64,000 nucleotides of DNA, from positions 20,751 to 84,750 of the forward strand of contig NZ_JAQFWP010000026.1 of NCBI RefSeq assembly GCF_027706745.1. Direction: 5' to 3'. Below are positions 9,342 to 19,500 of this stretch, piece by piece (positions within the stretch are counted from its first letter, which is position 1; each line of letters begins with the position of its first letter). Source of the DNA: Nocardiopsis suaedae (lineage in GTDB: Bacteria; Actinomycetota; Actinomycetes; Streptosporangiales; Streptosporangiaceae). The notes beneath the pieces were generated by a model that made no database searches, was not told the DNA's origin, and saw only the letters and a list, made by a program, of their open reading frames with translations. The position numbers and the translations under genes are program-made.

Positions 9342-10073
9342 ATGAGGATCGTCGCCTGCCTCAACGGCGACCGCCGCCCCGGCGCGCACCCGGCGCTGCC
9401 GGTCTCGGCCGAGCAGGTCGCCCTGGACGCCGCAGCTGCGGTGGCCGCCGGCGCCGACGAGGTGCACGTCCACCCCCGGGACCGCTCGGGCGCCGAGGCG
9501 CTGGAGCCGCAGGTGCTCACCCCCCTGCTGGAGCGGCTGCGCGCCGAGCTCCCGGAGGTGGCGGTGAGCGTGACCACCGCGCTCACCGCCGAGCCCGACC
9601 CGTGGCGCCGCTACGACCTGGTGCAGCGGTGGGGTGCGCTGCCGGACTCGGCGACGGTGGACCTGCACGAGCCGGGGGCGGTGGAGGTGGCCCGGCTGCT
9701 GGCGGACCGCCGGGTGCGGGTGGAGGCGGGGCTGGCCACGGTCGCGGCGGCGCGGCTGCTGGCGGCGCTCGGGTCGGCGGTGGAGTTCGACCGGGTGCTG
9801 GTGGAGCCGGACGCGGCCGACCCGGAGCGGGCGCTGAGCGACGTCGAGCGGATCGGGGCGGTGCTGGACCGGGCGGGCGTCGGCCTGCCGCGGCTGGTGC
9901 ACGGGGCCGACGGGGCGGCCTGGCCGGTGCTGGAGGCGGCGGTCGCGGCCGGGCACGACGTGCGCATCGGCCTGGAGGACACGCTGCTCGGGCCGGACGG
10001 CGGACAGGCGCGGGACAACGCGGCCCTGGTGGCGGCGGTGGTGGAGCGGGTCAGCCCGCGAGCGCGCCGATGA
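9342..10073 (+). CDS. BKACE family protein (DUF849, beta-keto acid cleavage enzyme)
   Basis: The 243-aa TIM-barrel protein has the family features EVHVHPRDRSG (metal-binding His pair) and LVHGADGAAWPVLEAA near the C-terminus, followed by RIGLEDTLLGPDG. BKACE enzymes cleave beta-keto acids with acetyl-CoA in a Zn-dependent reaction; the substrate varies and cannot be assigned. It is somewhat shorter than typical members. The ATG start at 9342 follows GGAAAGGAAGG. Its last 23 bp overlap a small ORF on the opposite strand. Confidence 0.85.
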   Translation: MRIVACLNGDRRPGAHPALPVSAEQVALDAAAAVAAGADEVHVHPRDRSGAEALEPQVLTPLLERLRAELPEVAVSVTTALTAEPDPWRRYDLVQRWGALPDSATVDLHEPGAVEVARLLADRRVRVEAGLATVAAARLLAALGSAVEFDRVLVEPDAADPERALSDVERIGAVLDRAGVGLPRLVHGADGAAWPVLEAAVAAGHDVRIGLEDTLLGPDGGQARDNAALVAAVVERVSPRARR

Positions 10074-10149
10074 CGACGATCAGCATGATCGCCGCGAGGA
10101 CCGTCGGCAGCAGCCAGCGCTGCTTTCTGTTGTTGGTCAGCATGCTCAT
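10051..10149 (-). CDS. Possible 32-aa single-pass membrane peptide
   Basis: ATG at 10149 opens a short frame, MSMLTNNRKQRWLLP followed by a hydrophobic helix (VLAAIMLIVVIGALAG) and a stop. A basic N-terminus plus one transmembrane segment is coherent for a microprotein. It starts 7 nt after the thpR stop, so it could be translated from the same mRNA. The ribosome site is weak, and the coding call rests only on composition. Confidence 0.4.
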   Translation of the reverse strand: MSMLTNNRKQRWLLPTVLAAIMLIVVIGALAG

Positions 10150-10156
10150 GGCGTTT

Positions 10157-10729
10157 TCAGCCTAGCGCCCACGTCGCGGCGGTCCGGTACCGGTACTCCC
10201 CGTCCCGCCGGAGGCTCTCCACCAGGTGTGCCTCACCGGCCTCCCAGAACGTCGTGGCCAGGGCGGTGGTGAGGGCGGTGCGCAGTCCGGCCAGGTCGGT
10301 GGGGCGGCGGCTGCGGGCCAGGGTGAGATGCGGCACGAACGGGCGGCGCTCGACGCGCACGCCGTGCGCACGGGCGGCCCGGCGCAGACCGGCGGCGGGC
10401 CGCGCCAGAGGCGAACCCCGCTCACCCTGGACACCGGCCCACAGGACGGTGGCGGCGCCGTCGTCCCCGGGGAAGGTCCCGGCGCCGCGCAGGGAGATCC
10501 GTTCGGGGCGGTGGCGGGCGAGCTCGGCGGCGAAGGCCTTCTCCAGCCCGTCCGGCCCGGGGAGGCGGGCGGGGTCGGTCTCACCGAGGAAGAGCAGGGT
10601 GATGTGCCGGTCGTCGCGCCTGGACCAGCGCAGGCCCGGGTCCTCTTGGACGCCGAGCGCGGCGGCGACGGCCGCCTCCACCTCGTCCAGCACGTCCTCG
10701 GGAGGGTTCACCGCGATGAACAGGCGCAT
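10157..10729 (-). CDS. thpR: RNA 2',3'-cyclic phosphodiesterase / 2'-5' RNA ligase
   Basis: The 190-aa 2H phosphoesterase carries both HxTx motifs, HITL (residues 42-45) and HLTL (134-137). The N-terminus MRLFIAVNPPEDV is typical of ThpR, which acts on tRNA half ends in vitro; its cellular role is unsettled. The start is ATG at 10729. It lies 41 bp after the MFS gene on the same strand. Confidence 0.92.
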   Translation of the reverse strand: MRLFIAVNPPEDVLDEVEAAVAAALGVQEDPGLRWSRRDDRHITLLFLGETDPARLPGPDGLEKAFAAELARHRPERISLRGAGTFPGDDGAATVLWAGVQGERGSPLARPAAGLRRAARAHGVRVERRPFVPHLTLARSRRPTDLAGLRTALTTALATTFWEAGEAHLVESLRRDGEYRYRTAATWALG

Positions 10730-10770
10730 ACCGCAAGCCTGGCACCCGGGTGCCCCGGAGAAAAGGGGTT

Positions 10771-12024
10771 CTAGGCCCCCACCGGGTCCCGGGCGACGGA
10801 GATGAACGGGCGGTCCCGCGTCAGGCGCACGCGGGCCTTGAGGCGGCGGGCCAGCAGGGCGCCCACCACCGCCGTCACCACCACGGTGACGACGCCGCCG
10901 AGCGCCAGGCTCACCCGCGGGCCGAAGGTGTCGGCCAGGACCCCGACGATGGGCGCGCCGATCGGTGCCATGCCCAGGAACACCAGCATGTACATGCTCA
11001 TGACCCGGCCGCGCAGCTGCGGGTCGACGCTGAGCTGGAAGAAGGCGTTCTGGGTGGCGGTGAAGGTGAGGAAGGCGATGCCCATCGGCAGCAGCGCCAG
11101 GGTGAAGGACGTGTAGCCGGGCGCGAGCGCGGCGGCCACCTCGGTGGCTCCGAAGGCGAACGCGCCGATGAGCACGGTGCGCAGCCGCGGGCGCTCCCGC
11201 CGGGCCGACAGCAGCGCCCCGGCCAGGGCGCCCACCGCCAGCGCCGCCGCCGACACCCCGAAGGCCGCGGCACCGGCGGTGAAGACGTTGTTGGTCATCA
11301 GCGCGATCTGGTTCTGCACGTTCGAGCCGAACATCTGCAGGAACGCGGTCATCGCCAGCAGCAGCACCAGGTCGCGGCGCCCGGCGACGTAGCGGAGGCC
11401 CTCCCGGGTCTGCCCCTTGGCGCGCGGGGCCGGTTCGGTGGTGTGCAGCTCGGAGGGGCGCATCAGCCACAGCCCGGTGAGCACCGCGGCGAACGAGGCG
11501 GCGTTGATGAGGAAGACCGGGCCGCTGCCGACGGCGGCGATGAGCAGCCCCGCCACGGCCGGTCCGACCACCCGGCCGAGCTGGAAGCTGGCGCTGTTGA
11601 GAGCGATGGCGTTGGGCAGGTCGCGGTGGCCGACCATCTCCACCACGAAGGTCTGCCGCGCCGGGTTGTCCAGCACGGTGATCAGGCCCAGGCCGACGGC
11701 GAACACGTAGACGTGCCACACCTGGGCGGCGCCCGCGGTGGCGAGCACGCCCAGGCCGAGGGCGAGGACGCCCATGGCGGCCTGGGTGGCGATGAGGAGC
11801 CGCCGCTTCCCGGCCCGGTCGACGATGGTGCCGCCCCACAGGCCCAGCAGCAGCATGGGCAGGAACTGCAGCGCGGTGGTGACGCCCAGGGCGATGCCGC
11901 TGCCGCCGCTGAGCTGCAGCACCAGCCAGTCCTGTGCGATGCGCTGCATCCACGTGCCGGTGTTGGAGACGACCTGACCGGCGGCGAAGAGGCGGTAGTT
12001 GCGGATCGCGAGGGAGCGGAACAT
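10771..12024 (-). CDS. MFS transporter (EntS-like, MFS_3)
   Basis: The 417-aa protein starts MFRSLAIRNYRLFAAGQ and has about 12 hydrophobic segments, with the loop motifs WGGTIVDRAGKRRLL and NPARQTFVVEMVG seen in drug or siderophore exporters of this group. The frame is open into the upstream MarR gene, but the ATG at 12024 is the first good family start. The MarR regulator 147 bp upstream on the same strand suggests regulated efflux; the substrate is unknown. Confidence 0.88.
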   Translation of the reverse strand: MFRSLAIRNYRLFAAGQVVSNTGTWMQRIAQDWLVLQLSGGSGIALGVTTALQFLPMLLLGLWGGTIVDRAGKRRLLIATQAAMGVLALGLGVLATAGAAQVWHVYVFAVGLGLITVLDNPARQTFVVEMVGHRDLPNAIALNSASFQLGRVVGPAVAGLLIAAVGSGPVFLINAASFAAVLTGLWLMRPSELHTTEPAPRAKGQTREGLRYVAGRRDLVLLLAMTAFLQMFGSNVQNQIALMTNNVFTAGAAAFGVSAAALAVGALAGALLSARRERPRLRTVLIGAFAFGATEVAAALAPGYTSFTLALLPMGIAFLTFTATQNAFFQLSVDPQLRGRVMSMYMLVFLGMAPIGAPIVGVLADTFGPRVSLALGGVVTVVVTAVVGALLARRLKARVRLTRDRPFISVARDPVGA

Positions 12025-12170
12025 GGCTGGGCCCCGGCGGCGCGGATCGGGTGCGGTGTCGGGGTCAGGGGCGCCGGCCTCGGCGCGCCCGCCGTCGTCC
12101 GAGCCGTCCGCGGCGTCGCCGAGCCCCTCGGGCGACGCCTCGGGAACGCCGGAACCGTCCCGGGGGCCGC

Positions 12171-12686
12171 CTAACTCCGGCTCAGCCGGTCCAGGATCTC
12201 CGCCGCCTCCCGCAGCGTCTCCCTCTCCCCCGGTTCCAGCTCGGCCAGCCTCTGGGCCAGCCACGCCTCCCGCCGCCTCGTGTCCTGGCGTACCAGGGCC
12301 CGCCCCTGCTCCGTCAGGTCCACCAGGTGCTGTCGCCGGTCCTGCGGGTGCGGCTCCCTGCGCACCAGCGCGCGCTCCTCCAGCGCGCCGATGATCCGCG
12401 TCATCGACGGCGGCTGCACCTTCTCGTGGTCGGCCAGTGCCCGCGGGGTCATCCGGCCGTGCCGGGCGAGCGCGAACAGGACGGCCCCCTGTCCGAGGGA
12501 CAGCGAGGTGTCCGGGCGCTGCGCCCGGAGCCGCCGGGCCAGCCGCCCCACGGCCACGCGCAGGTCGGCCTCCAGCCCGGGGGTGCTCGGCTCCGGTTCG
12601 GGCGGGGCGGGACGGTCCGCGTGCTCCGGGGGCTCCGGGGCGGGTGTCTGCTGGTCCATCTTCTCGACGGGGTCGGGGTTCCTCAT
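12171..12686 (-). CDS. MarR-family transcriptional regulator
   Basis: The 171-aa product has a Pro/Glu-rich N-terminal tail (about 40 residues) then a MarR winged helix: GQGAVLFALARHGRMTPRAL, KVQPPSMTRIIGALEERALV and the wing DRRQHLVDLTEQG. Like other MarR proteins it probably represses itself and the MFS gene behind it until a small ligand binds. The ATG at 12686 sits inside a candidate operator. Confidence 0.9.
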   Translation of the reverse strand: MRNPDPVEKMDQQTPAPEPPEHADRPAPPEPEPSTPGLEADLRVAVGRLARRLRAQRPDTSLSLGQGAVLFALARHGRMTPRALADHEKVQPPSMTRIIGALEERALVRREPHPQDRRQHLVDLTEQGRALVRQDTRRREAWLAQRLAELEPGERETLREAAEILDRLSRS

Positions 12687-12711
12687 TAGCGGGGCTCATT
12701 ACTCTTGCTAA
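12686..12711. promoter_or_regulatory. Candidate MarR operator
   Basis: TTAGC (12686-12690) and its complement GCTAA (12707-12711) are separated by 16 nt and overlap the start of the marR gene. The half-sites are short, so this is only a suggestion of autoregulation. Confidence 0.3.
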
Positions 12712-12851
12712 CGAAATCGCACGCCCACCTCTTCCCCCGAGGTCAGGACCCCGGGGCGGCCTCCCTCACGGCGTCCGCCGGGGCGCCGCAACGGCGGCGC
12801 CCCCGCGGACCGGGTCGTCGGGCGGGCACGGCAGCCTACCCCGGCCGTGCG

Positions 12852-14318
12852 CTACAGGCCGAGCAGGGCCTCGATGGGCTCCAGGCAGAAGAAGACGAGG
12901 AAGGCCGCGGAGACGACCCACAGCAGCGGGTGGACCTCCTTGGGGCGCCCCTGCACCGTGCGGATGAAGGTGTAGGTGATGAACCCGATGCCGATCCCGT
13001 TGGTGATCGAGTAGGTGAACGGCATCGCGGCGATGGTCAGGAACGCCGGGATGCCGATCCCCGGGTCGGAGAAGTCGATCTTGGTGACCTGGGTCATCAT
13101 CATGAACCCGACGATGATGAGCACCGGGGTGGCCGCCTCGAACGGCACCAGCTCCACGAGTGGCGCGAACAGGGTGGCCGCCAGGAAGAGCAGGCCGGTG
13201 ACCACGGGCGCGATGCCGGTCCGGGCGCCCTCGCCCACGCCCGCCGAGGACTCGGCGAACACGGTGTTGACCGACGCCGAGGCGCCGCCGCCGGCGAGCG
13301 TGCCCATGGCGTCGACCACCAGCACCTCGCGGGCGCGCGGCAGGTTGCCCTCCTCGTCGAGCATCCCGGCCTGGCCGCCGACGCCGACCATGGTGCCCAT
13401 GGTGTCGAAGAAATCGGCCAGCAGCAGGGTGAAGACCAGCAGGATCACCATCACCGCGCTGATATCGGCGAAGCTGCCGAACAGGTTGAACTCGCCGACC
13501 AGGCTGAAGTCGGGCACCGAGAGCACGTCGCCGAGCCCGGCGGGCACCGCGGGGGCGGTCAGCGACCAGCCCTCGGGGGCGGCGGTCGCCTCGACGATGA
13601 TCGCCACCACGGTGGCCACGCCGATCCCGATGAGCATGGCGCCCTTGACCCTGCGCACCATGAGGGCGATGGTCAGCGCCAGCCCGAGCACGAACACGGC
13701 GATGGGCCAGCCGGACAGCGCGCCGTCGCCGAGCTGGACCGGGACGGTGCTGTTCGCGGCGTCGGGCACGCGGGTGATGAACCCGGCGTTCACGAAGCCG
13801 ACGAAGGCCAGGAACATGCCCACGCCGACGGCGATGGCGGTCTTGAGGCCGGCGGGGATGGCGCGGAAGACGGCGGTGCGGAAGCCGGTGAGCACCAGCA
13901 CCAGCAGCACCAGGCCTTCGAGTACCACCAGGCCCATGGCGTCGGCCCAGGTCATCTGCGGTGCGAGCGAGTAGGCCACGATCACGTTGAGGCCCATCCC
14001 GGCCGCGACCGCGAAGGGGTAGCGGCTGACGATGCCCATGAGGATCGAGATCACGCCGCCGACGAGCGCCGTGGTGGCGGCGACCCGGGCGATGCCCAGC
14101 TCGTCCCCGGCGGCGTCCGGGGCGGTCCCGATGATCAGCGGGTTCAGCACGATGATGTAGGCCATCGCGAAGAAGGTGGCCAGGCCGCCGCGGATCTCCC
14201 GGGCGAAGGTGGAACCGCGGGCGGTGACCTGGAAGTACCGGTCGATCCGACCGGGCTTCCCGGGGGAGGCGGAGGACTCGTCTGCGGCGGAGGGCGCCGG
14301 GGGTGGTGTTGCGTTCAC
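12852..14318 (-). CDS. NCS2 family purine permease (guanine/hypoxanthine type)
   Basis: The 488-aa membrane protein belongs to the AzgA/PbuG branch of NCS2. It shows TFFAMAYIIVLNPLI, AAGMGLNVIVAYSL, LADFFDTMGTMVGVGGQAG and SSAGVGEGARTG, with about 12-14 membrane segments. It probably imports hypoxanthine, guanine or adenine with protons. The start is GTG at 14318. The 270-bp divergent gap to the DUF2530 gene holds both promoters; I looked there for a purine riboswitch core and did not find one. Confidence 0.92.
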   Translation of the reverse strand: MNATPPPAPSAADESSASPGKPGRIDRYFQVTARGSTFAREIRGGLATFFAMAYIIVLNPLIIGTAPDAAGDELGIARVAATTALVGGVISILMGIVSRYPFAVAAGMGLNVIVAYSLAPQMTWADAMGLVVLEGLVLLVLVLTGFRTAVFRAIPAGLKTAIAVGVGMFLAFVGFVNAGFITRVPDAANSTVPVQLGDGALSGWPIAVFVLGLALTIALMVRRVKGAMLIGIGVATVVAIIVEATAAPEGWSLTAPAVPAGLGDVLSVPDFSLVGEFNLFGSFADISAVMVILLVFTLLLADFFDTMGTMVGVGGQAGMLDEEGNLPRAREVLVVDAMGTLAGGGASASVNTVFAESSAGVGEGARTGIAPVVTGLLFLAATLFAPLVELVPFEAATPVLIIVGFMMMTQVTKIDFSDPGIGIPAFLTIAAMPFTYSITNGIGIGFITYTFIRTVQGRPKEVHPLLWVVSAAFLVFFCLEPIEALLGL

Positions 14319-14588
14319 TCGCTCGACCTTGGCATCTCGGTGATGGCGGCGGGGTTGCCGGACGGAACCAGATTAGTTGCATATTCACACGAATGCGGAC
14401 ATCTCAGGCGTGAACGGATTCGTAGATTCCTCCGAGGCAACCGCAGCGGCAGGGGTTCGCACGGTGCGCGTGTGACCCGCCTCTCCCCCGCGCCCCCTTC
14501 GACCGCGCCCGCCTCTCCCCGTCCTGCGCCCGGATCCGGGGCCGCGCGACGGGCGCGCCCGCCGGGCGCCGTGTTCTAGCCTGGGGAC

Positions 14589-14882
14589 GTGCGCACACCA
14601 CGACGCCCCGATCCCGAGGTCATGGAGAGCGACTACCGCATCCCGACCGCCCTCGGGACGCTGGCCTGGGCGATCGCCCTCGTCGTTCTGCTGGTCCGCG
14701 GCGACGGCCTCGCCGTCGGCGAGCGGTGGTGGATCTGGGTCTGCGCGGTCGGCATCGCCCTGGGCGTGTTCGGCTACTTCTACGTCCCCCATCTGCTGGG
14801 CAAGCGCGCGGCCGCAGAGGAGCGGCGCGGACGGGAGCGTGCGGACGCTTCCGAGGAACCCGATAATGGGCCCCGTGCCTGA
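14589..14882 (+). CDS. DUF2530 small membrane protein
   Basis: The 97-aa protein has two membrane helices (TALGTLAWAIALVVLLV; WWIWVCAVGIALGVFGYFYV) and a charged C-terminal tail. It matches the conserved actinobacterial DUF2530 layout. Its end overlaps the methyltransferase start by 17 bp, implying translational coupling. The function is unknown. Confidence 0.8.
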   Translation: MRTPRRPDPEVMESDYRIPTALGTLAWAIALVVLLVRGDGLAVGERWWIWVCAVGIALGVFGYFYVPHLLGKRAAAEERRGRERADASEEPDNGPRA

Positions 14883-16362
14883 ATCGCTCCGCCCGTTCCC
14901 GCGCCGGCTCGCCGACCGGCTCCGGCGCATCCTGATCGACGCCGACTACACCGTCTCCGGTGTGCGCGACCGCCTCGGCGGCACGGCCGCCCGCGCCCTG
15001 GCGCGCGAGCAGCTCGTGCCCGCGCTGCGCTCCACCGGCGGCGAGGAGGGGCTGGGACTGCTGCTGCGCCTGTGGTGGCTGCAGGAGCCCATCTCCGAGA
15101 AGTCGGCGCGCGCCCTGCTGCCGGTCGACGAACTCGCCGAGCACGGCCTGCTGTCGGTCGCCGACGGCGACGTGCGCGCGCTGGTCCACCTCGGTCCGTG
15201 GGAACTGGAGGAGGGCCGCCCCGGCTACGTCGTCAGCGACCCGACGGTGCGCCCCGGGCAGGGCGTGCCGCGCCCCGACCACGTCGTCGGGTCGGGCGGC
15301 GCGTCGGCCACCCTCTCCAAGCTGATCGTGGACGGGCCCTTCGAGCGCGCGCTCGACCTGGGCACCGGCTGCGGCGTCCAGGCGCTCCACCTGGCCTCGC
15401 GCGCCACCGAGGTGGTGGGCACCGACCTCAACCCGCGCGCGCTGCGCATGGCGGAGATGAGCTGCGCCCTGTCCGGCGTGGAGGGCGCCGAGATGCGGGA
15501 GGGCTCGCTCTTCGACCCGGTCGAGGACGAGCGCTTCGGGCTGATCGTGTCCAACCCGCCGTTCGTCATCACGCCCGACCCGGCCCGGTACACCTACCGC
15601 GAGTCCGACATGGGCGGCGACGCCCTCTGCGCCGAGCTGGTGCGCCGCGCCCCGGACCACCTGACCGACGGCGGCTGGTGCCAGCTGCTGGGCAACTGGC
15701 TGCACGTGGACGGGGAGGACTGGCGCGACCGGGTCGGCGGCTGGGTGGCCGGGACCGGCTGCTCGGGCTGGGTGGTCCAGCGCGACGTGCAGGACCCGGC
15801 CGAGTACGTGGAGCTGTGGCTGCGCGACTCCTGCGAGCACGGCAGCCCGGAGTACACCCGCCGCTATGACGCCTGGCTGGACTACTTCGAGCGCGAGGGC
15901 GTGGAGGGGGTCGGCTTCGGCTGGATCTGCCTGCGCAACGACGGCGCCCAGGACGCGGCGGTGCGGGTGGAGGAGCTGCGCCACGAGATCGAGCAGCCGG
16001 TCGGGCCGTACCTGCCCGGCGTGGTCGACGGCGCGATGACCGCCCACCGGCTCACCGACGCCGCGCTGCTGTCCACGCACGTGGCCTTGGCCCCGGGCGT
16101 GGTGGAGGAGCGCATCGGGGTGCCGGGGGCGCCCGACCCGCAGCGCATCGTGCTGCGCCAGGAGAACGGCCTGCACCGCGCCGCCCAGGTGGGCACGGTG
16201 GAGGCGGCCCTGGCCGGGGTGTGCGACGGCACCATGCCGGTGGGGCCGCTGCTGGACGCCATCGCCCAACTGATCGAACAGGACCCTGCCCGGGTCCGCG
16301 AGGACGCCCCGGACGTCCTGCGCTCCCTGATCGCCGAGGGCTTCTTCCGCGTCGCACGGTAA
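14866..16362 (+). CDS. Class I SAM-dependent methyltransferase (HemK/PrmC-like core)
   Basis: The 498-aa protein has an N-terminal helical region of about 150 residues, a Rossmann methyltransferase core with motif I LDLGTGCGVQALHLA and motif IV SNPPF, and a C-terminal extension. NPPF indicates methylation of a planar amide or exocyclic amine (Gln, Asn or adenine); the substrate is unknown. The ATG at 14866 is preferred; GTG at 14875 is possible. A long palindrome follows at 16421. Confidence 0.85.
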   Translation: MGPVPESLRPFPRRLADRLRRILIDADYTVSGVRDRLGGTAARALAREQLVPALRSTGGEEGLGLLLRLWWLQEPISEKSARALLPVDELAEHGLLSVADGDVRALVHLGPWELEEGRPGYVVSDPTVRPGQGVPRPDHVVGSGGASATLSKLIVDGPFERALDLGTGCGVQALHLASRATEVVGTDLNPRALRMAEMSCALSGVEGAEMREGSLFDPVEDERFGLIVSNPPFVITPDPARYTYRESDMGGDALCAELVRRAPDHLTDGGWCQLLGNWLHVDGEDWRDRVGGWVAGTGCSGWVVQRDVQDPAEYVELWLRDSCEHGSPEYTRRYDAWLDYFEREGVEGVGFGWICLRNDGAQDAAVRVEELRHEIEQPVGPYLPGVVDGAMTAHRLTDAALLSTHVALAPGVVEERIGVPGAPDPQRIVLRQENGLHRAAQVGTVEAALAGVCDGTMPVGPLLDAIAQLIEQDPARVREDAPDVLRSLIAEGFFRVAR

Positions 16363-16420
16363 AGGGCCGCCCCCGAGGTACCCCGCTCAAGGACCCCGGC
16401 CGGGCGGCGGCCCCCTCACC

Positions 16421-16482
16421 GATGATCTCGACGAAAGTGCTGTCATTCCGGCGGATTTGGCAGCACTCTCGTCGAGATCATC
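16421..16482. repeat. 62-bp intergenic palindrome, type 1
   Basis: Arms 16421-16442 and 16461-16482 pair with one mismatch (GATGATCTCGACG...CGTCGAGATCATC). A relative of the same length lies at 29640. It sits between the ends of convergent genes, where it could act as a two-way transcription stop, though no T-tract is present. Confidence 0.8.
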
Positions 16483-16515
16483 GCGGGGAACCGCCCGCTC
16501 CGCCCCGTCGCCGCC

Positions 16516-19500
16516 CTACTCCAAGTCCGCCTCGGCCAGGAGGAACGGGGCGCGGTCCGGGGCGCGCAGGACCGCCGCCACCAGGTGGCGGCGCGCCCAG
16601 GTCCCCACCGACCAGCACAGGGCCCGCGCCAGCCCCTCCGGGGTGGAGGCGTGCAGCGTCCCCTCGGCCACCCGCCACTCCACCTCGGTGCCGTCCACGA
16701 GCAGCGTGTCGTGGTGCACGTAGGTCAGCGCCCCCTCCGGGGCGAACAGGCGCACCTCGTCCGGCACCGGGCGCACCCGGCCCGAGGACTCCACCCGGCC
16801 CTCGACCGCCTCCGACAGCAGCGACAGGTCGAGCACGTCGGCCAGCGCCTCGGCGGACGCGGCCGGTGCGGGCAGCAGCGGCCGCCCCTCCGCCAGCGGC
16901 AGCAGGTCGGGGGCGTCCACCACGGCCGCGTCCTCGGCGTCGGCCACCACGATGGCGCCGCCCGCGACCGCCCGGACCCGCTCCGGCGGCACCACCCGGT
17001 CCGCCGGAACCCGGGCCAGCGCCGACCAGATCCGCCGCAGCGCCGTGTGCTCCACGTGCCGCTCCGGGTCGGCCAGCCGCTCCAGCAGGTCGTCCGGGCC
17101 GTCCGGGTCGGCCACCAGCTCCTCCAGCGATGAGCGCACGCCCACCGCCCGCGCCAGCTCCGGGTCGAGCCCCTCCGGCGCCGGCTCGTAGAGCCCCTCC
17201 AGCACCGGGTCGGCGCCGGGCAGGCGCAGGTCCCCGGGGCGGTGCCCGCCGATGCTCGCCCCGGTCCGCAGCCACCAGGCCGTGTAGGAGGGGACGTCGG
17301 CGGCGCGGCCGCCCTCCAGCAGCAGCCGCGCGGGCTCGGTGACGGCGCGGCGCGCCGGGGAGCCCGCGAGCAGGTCCAGCGCGCGCTCCCAGCGGTCGGG
17401 GCGGACGAACTCCAGGTCCGCCACCGCCGTCAGCTCCGGAACGGTCGGCGGCAGGTCCTCCTCCCCCGCGCGGCGGACGGCGTCCTCGGCCCACTCCTCC
17501 AGCCCGTCGACGGGCAACTCGTCGAGGGACTCCTCCAGCGCCTCCCCGAGGGTGACGTCCTCGGCGCGCAGCACCGCGAAGCCGTCCAGGCAGCCCACCG
17601 CGGCCAGCACCGCGCGGCCGTGGCGCTCCACCAGCTCCGGGGCGACGACGCCGAAGGGGGCGTCGTCGGCGAGGATCCCGCGCAGCGGGCTGTCCGGGAG
17701 CAGCAGCTCCCCCGCGACGCTGTAGGCCCCTTCGTCGTCGCGCAGGGCCAGTTCCGCCAGCCAGGGGCGGTCGGCGTCCGGCCCCGTGCCCACCCCGGCG
17801 GCCGCGACCAGCTCCAGCACCGGTCCGCTCACCGCCTCGGGGTCGTCGGCGTCCAGGGACTCGCCGACCGCGGCCCGAACGGCCGGGTCGTCCAGCACCG
17901 CCTGCTCCCCGGCCTCGACGGCCCCGAGCCGCGACAGAAGCGAGTCGGCCGCCGCGGCGTGCACGATCCTCACGCCCAGCGGCGCGAGGGCGGCGGGGTC
18001 CAGGGCCCCCGACCCGAAGGCCCCGCCTGAGGGCAGCAGCAGACCGCGTGGCCCCCGGACGAGGCGGCCGTCGGCCAGCGGCACCGGCAGCGCGCCCAGC
18101 TCGTCCAGGTCGGTGCCGCGGCCGGCGGAGGTGCGCAGCGCCCGGTACAGCCCCGCCCACCAGGAGGGCTCGGCGTCCCGGTCGGCCAGCAGGTCGACGA
18201 GTTCGGCCGGTCCCAGACGGCGCACCCGGAGCTGGGCGAGCGCGGGGTGGCCCGCGTCGGCGTCCGGCCCCAGCGCGGTCGGCAGCGCCTCCGCCAGCAC
18301 CTCGGCGACCGGCGGCCCCGGCTCGACGAGCACCGCGTCCAGCGGGCGCACGGGGCGGCCGTACACGGTGCGCAGGAACGGTGCCTCCTGCAGCGGCTTG
18401 GCCGCCGCGGCGCGGAAGTGCCCGTCGAAGGGCCCATGGCCCAGGGAGGGCAGCGGCACCAGGTCGAGGGCGGCGCGCGGCTCCAGCCCGCACAGCAGCG
18501 CGGCGTAGGCCTCGGCGGCCTCGGCCACCAGCGCCTCGGCGGCGGGGCCCTCGGCGATCCGGCGCCGGTCGGGTGTGAGCGGGAAGGAGCCGATGAGCAG
18601 GGCGGGCAGGGCCAGTTCGGCGTCGCTGGGGGTGGGGGCGTGCACCACCCGGGGAACGCCGTCGGGCAGCCCTGCGGACCCGTCGTCGGCGACGGCGGTG
18701 GCCCAGGTGAGCGTCCACCCCAGGCGGGAGCGCTCCTCGGTGGGGCGGTCGGCCAGCAGGGAGGGCTCGAAGACGCCGGTGCGGGTGACGGTGCGCCAGC
18801 GGGTGGTGCGTTCGGCACCGCCCTCTTCGACGGTGGTGACGACGTCGGCGGACCCGGCCGCGCCTTCGGCGTCCACGGTGTCCGGCGCCTCGTAGGGCTC
18901 GGCGGCCGCTCTGCGCAGGACCCGGACGGGGCGGCCGTCGGCCTCGACGCGGACCTCCGCCAGGGCGGGCAGGGCCAGCAGCAGGGCCTCCCCCGTGCCG
19001 TCCAGCAGCTCGGCGACGCGCCGACGGGTGTCGTCGTCGCGCAGGCGCAGCGTGACGGCGGTGGTGTACCCCTCCGGGACGGCGGCCGCGGGCCCCTCGG
19101 GTACGGCGGCGAAGGGCAGGCGCAGCAGCGGCAGGTCACCGCCGCGCCGCTCCACCTCCTCCTCCAGGCCGGGGTCGGCACGGCCGGGGCCGGTGAGCCC
19201 GGCGCGCACCTCTTCCAGGGCGAGCGCACGCGACCAGCGCACCACGCCGTCCGTCGAGGCGGCGGTGACGTCGTCGGACAGGGCCGCGACCGCGGAGAAG
19301 CCGACGCCGAAGCGTCCGACGGCCCCCTCGCCTTCGCCGTCGCGCTTGGCCGAGGCCCGCAGCGTCGACATCGACTCCACGCCGTCGGCGGTCAGCGGCG
19401 CCCCGGAGTTGGCGGCGGTCAGCACGTCCCCGTCGAGGCGCAGCAGCAGGCGTCCCGCGCCGCCCGCGCGCGCGGCGGCGTCGGCGGCGTTCTGGGCCAG

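Noticed and set aside
14319..14588. Purine riboswitch upstream of the NCS2 permease
   Set aside because: The conserved purine-aptamer core was not found; only a short imperfect inverted repeat (GCATATTC/GAATGC) is present.
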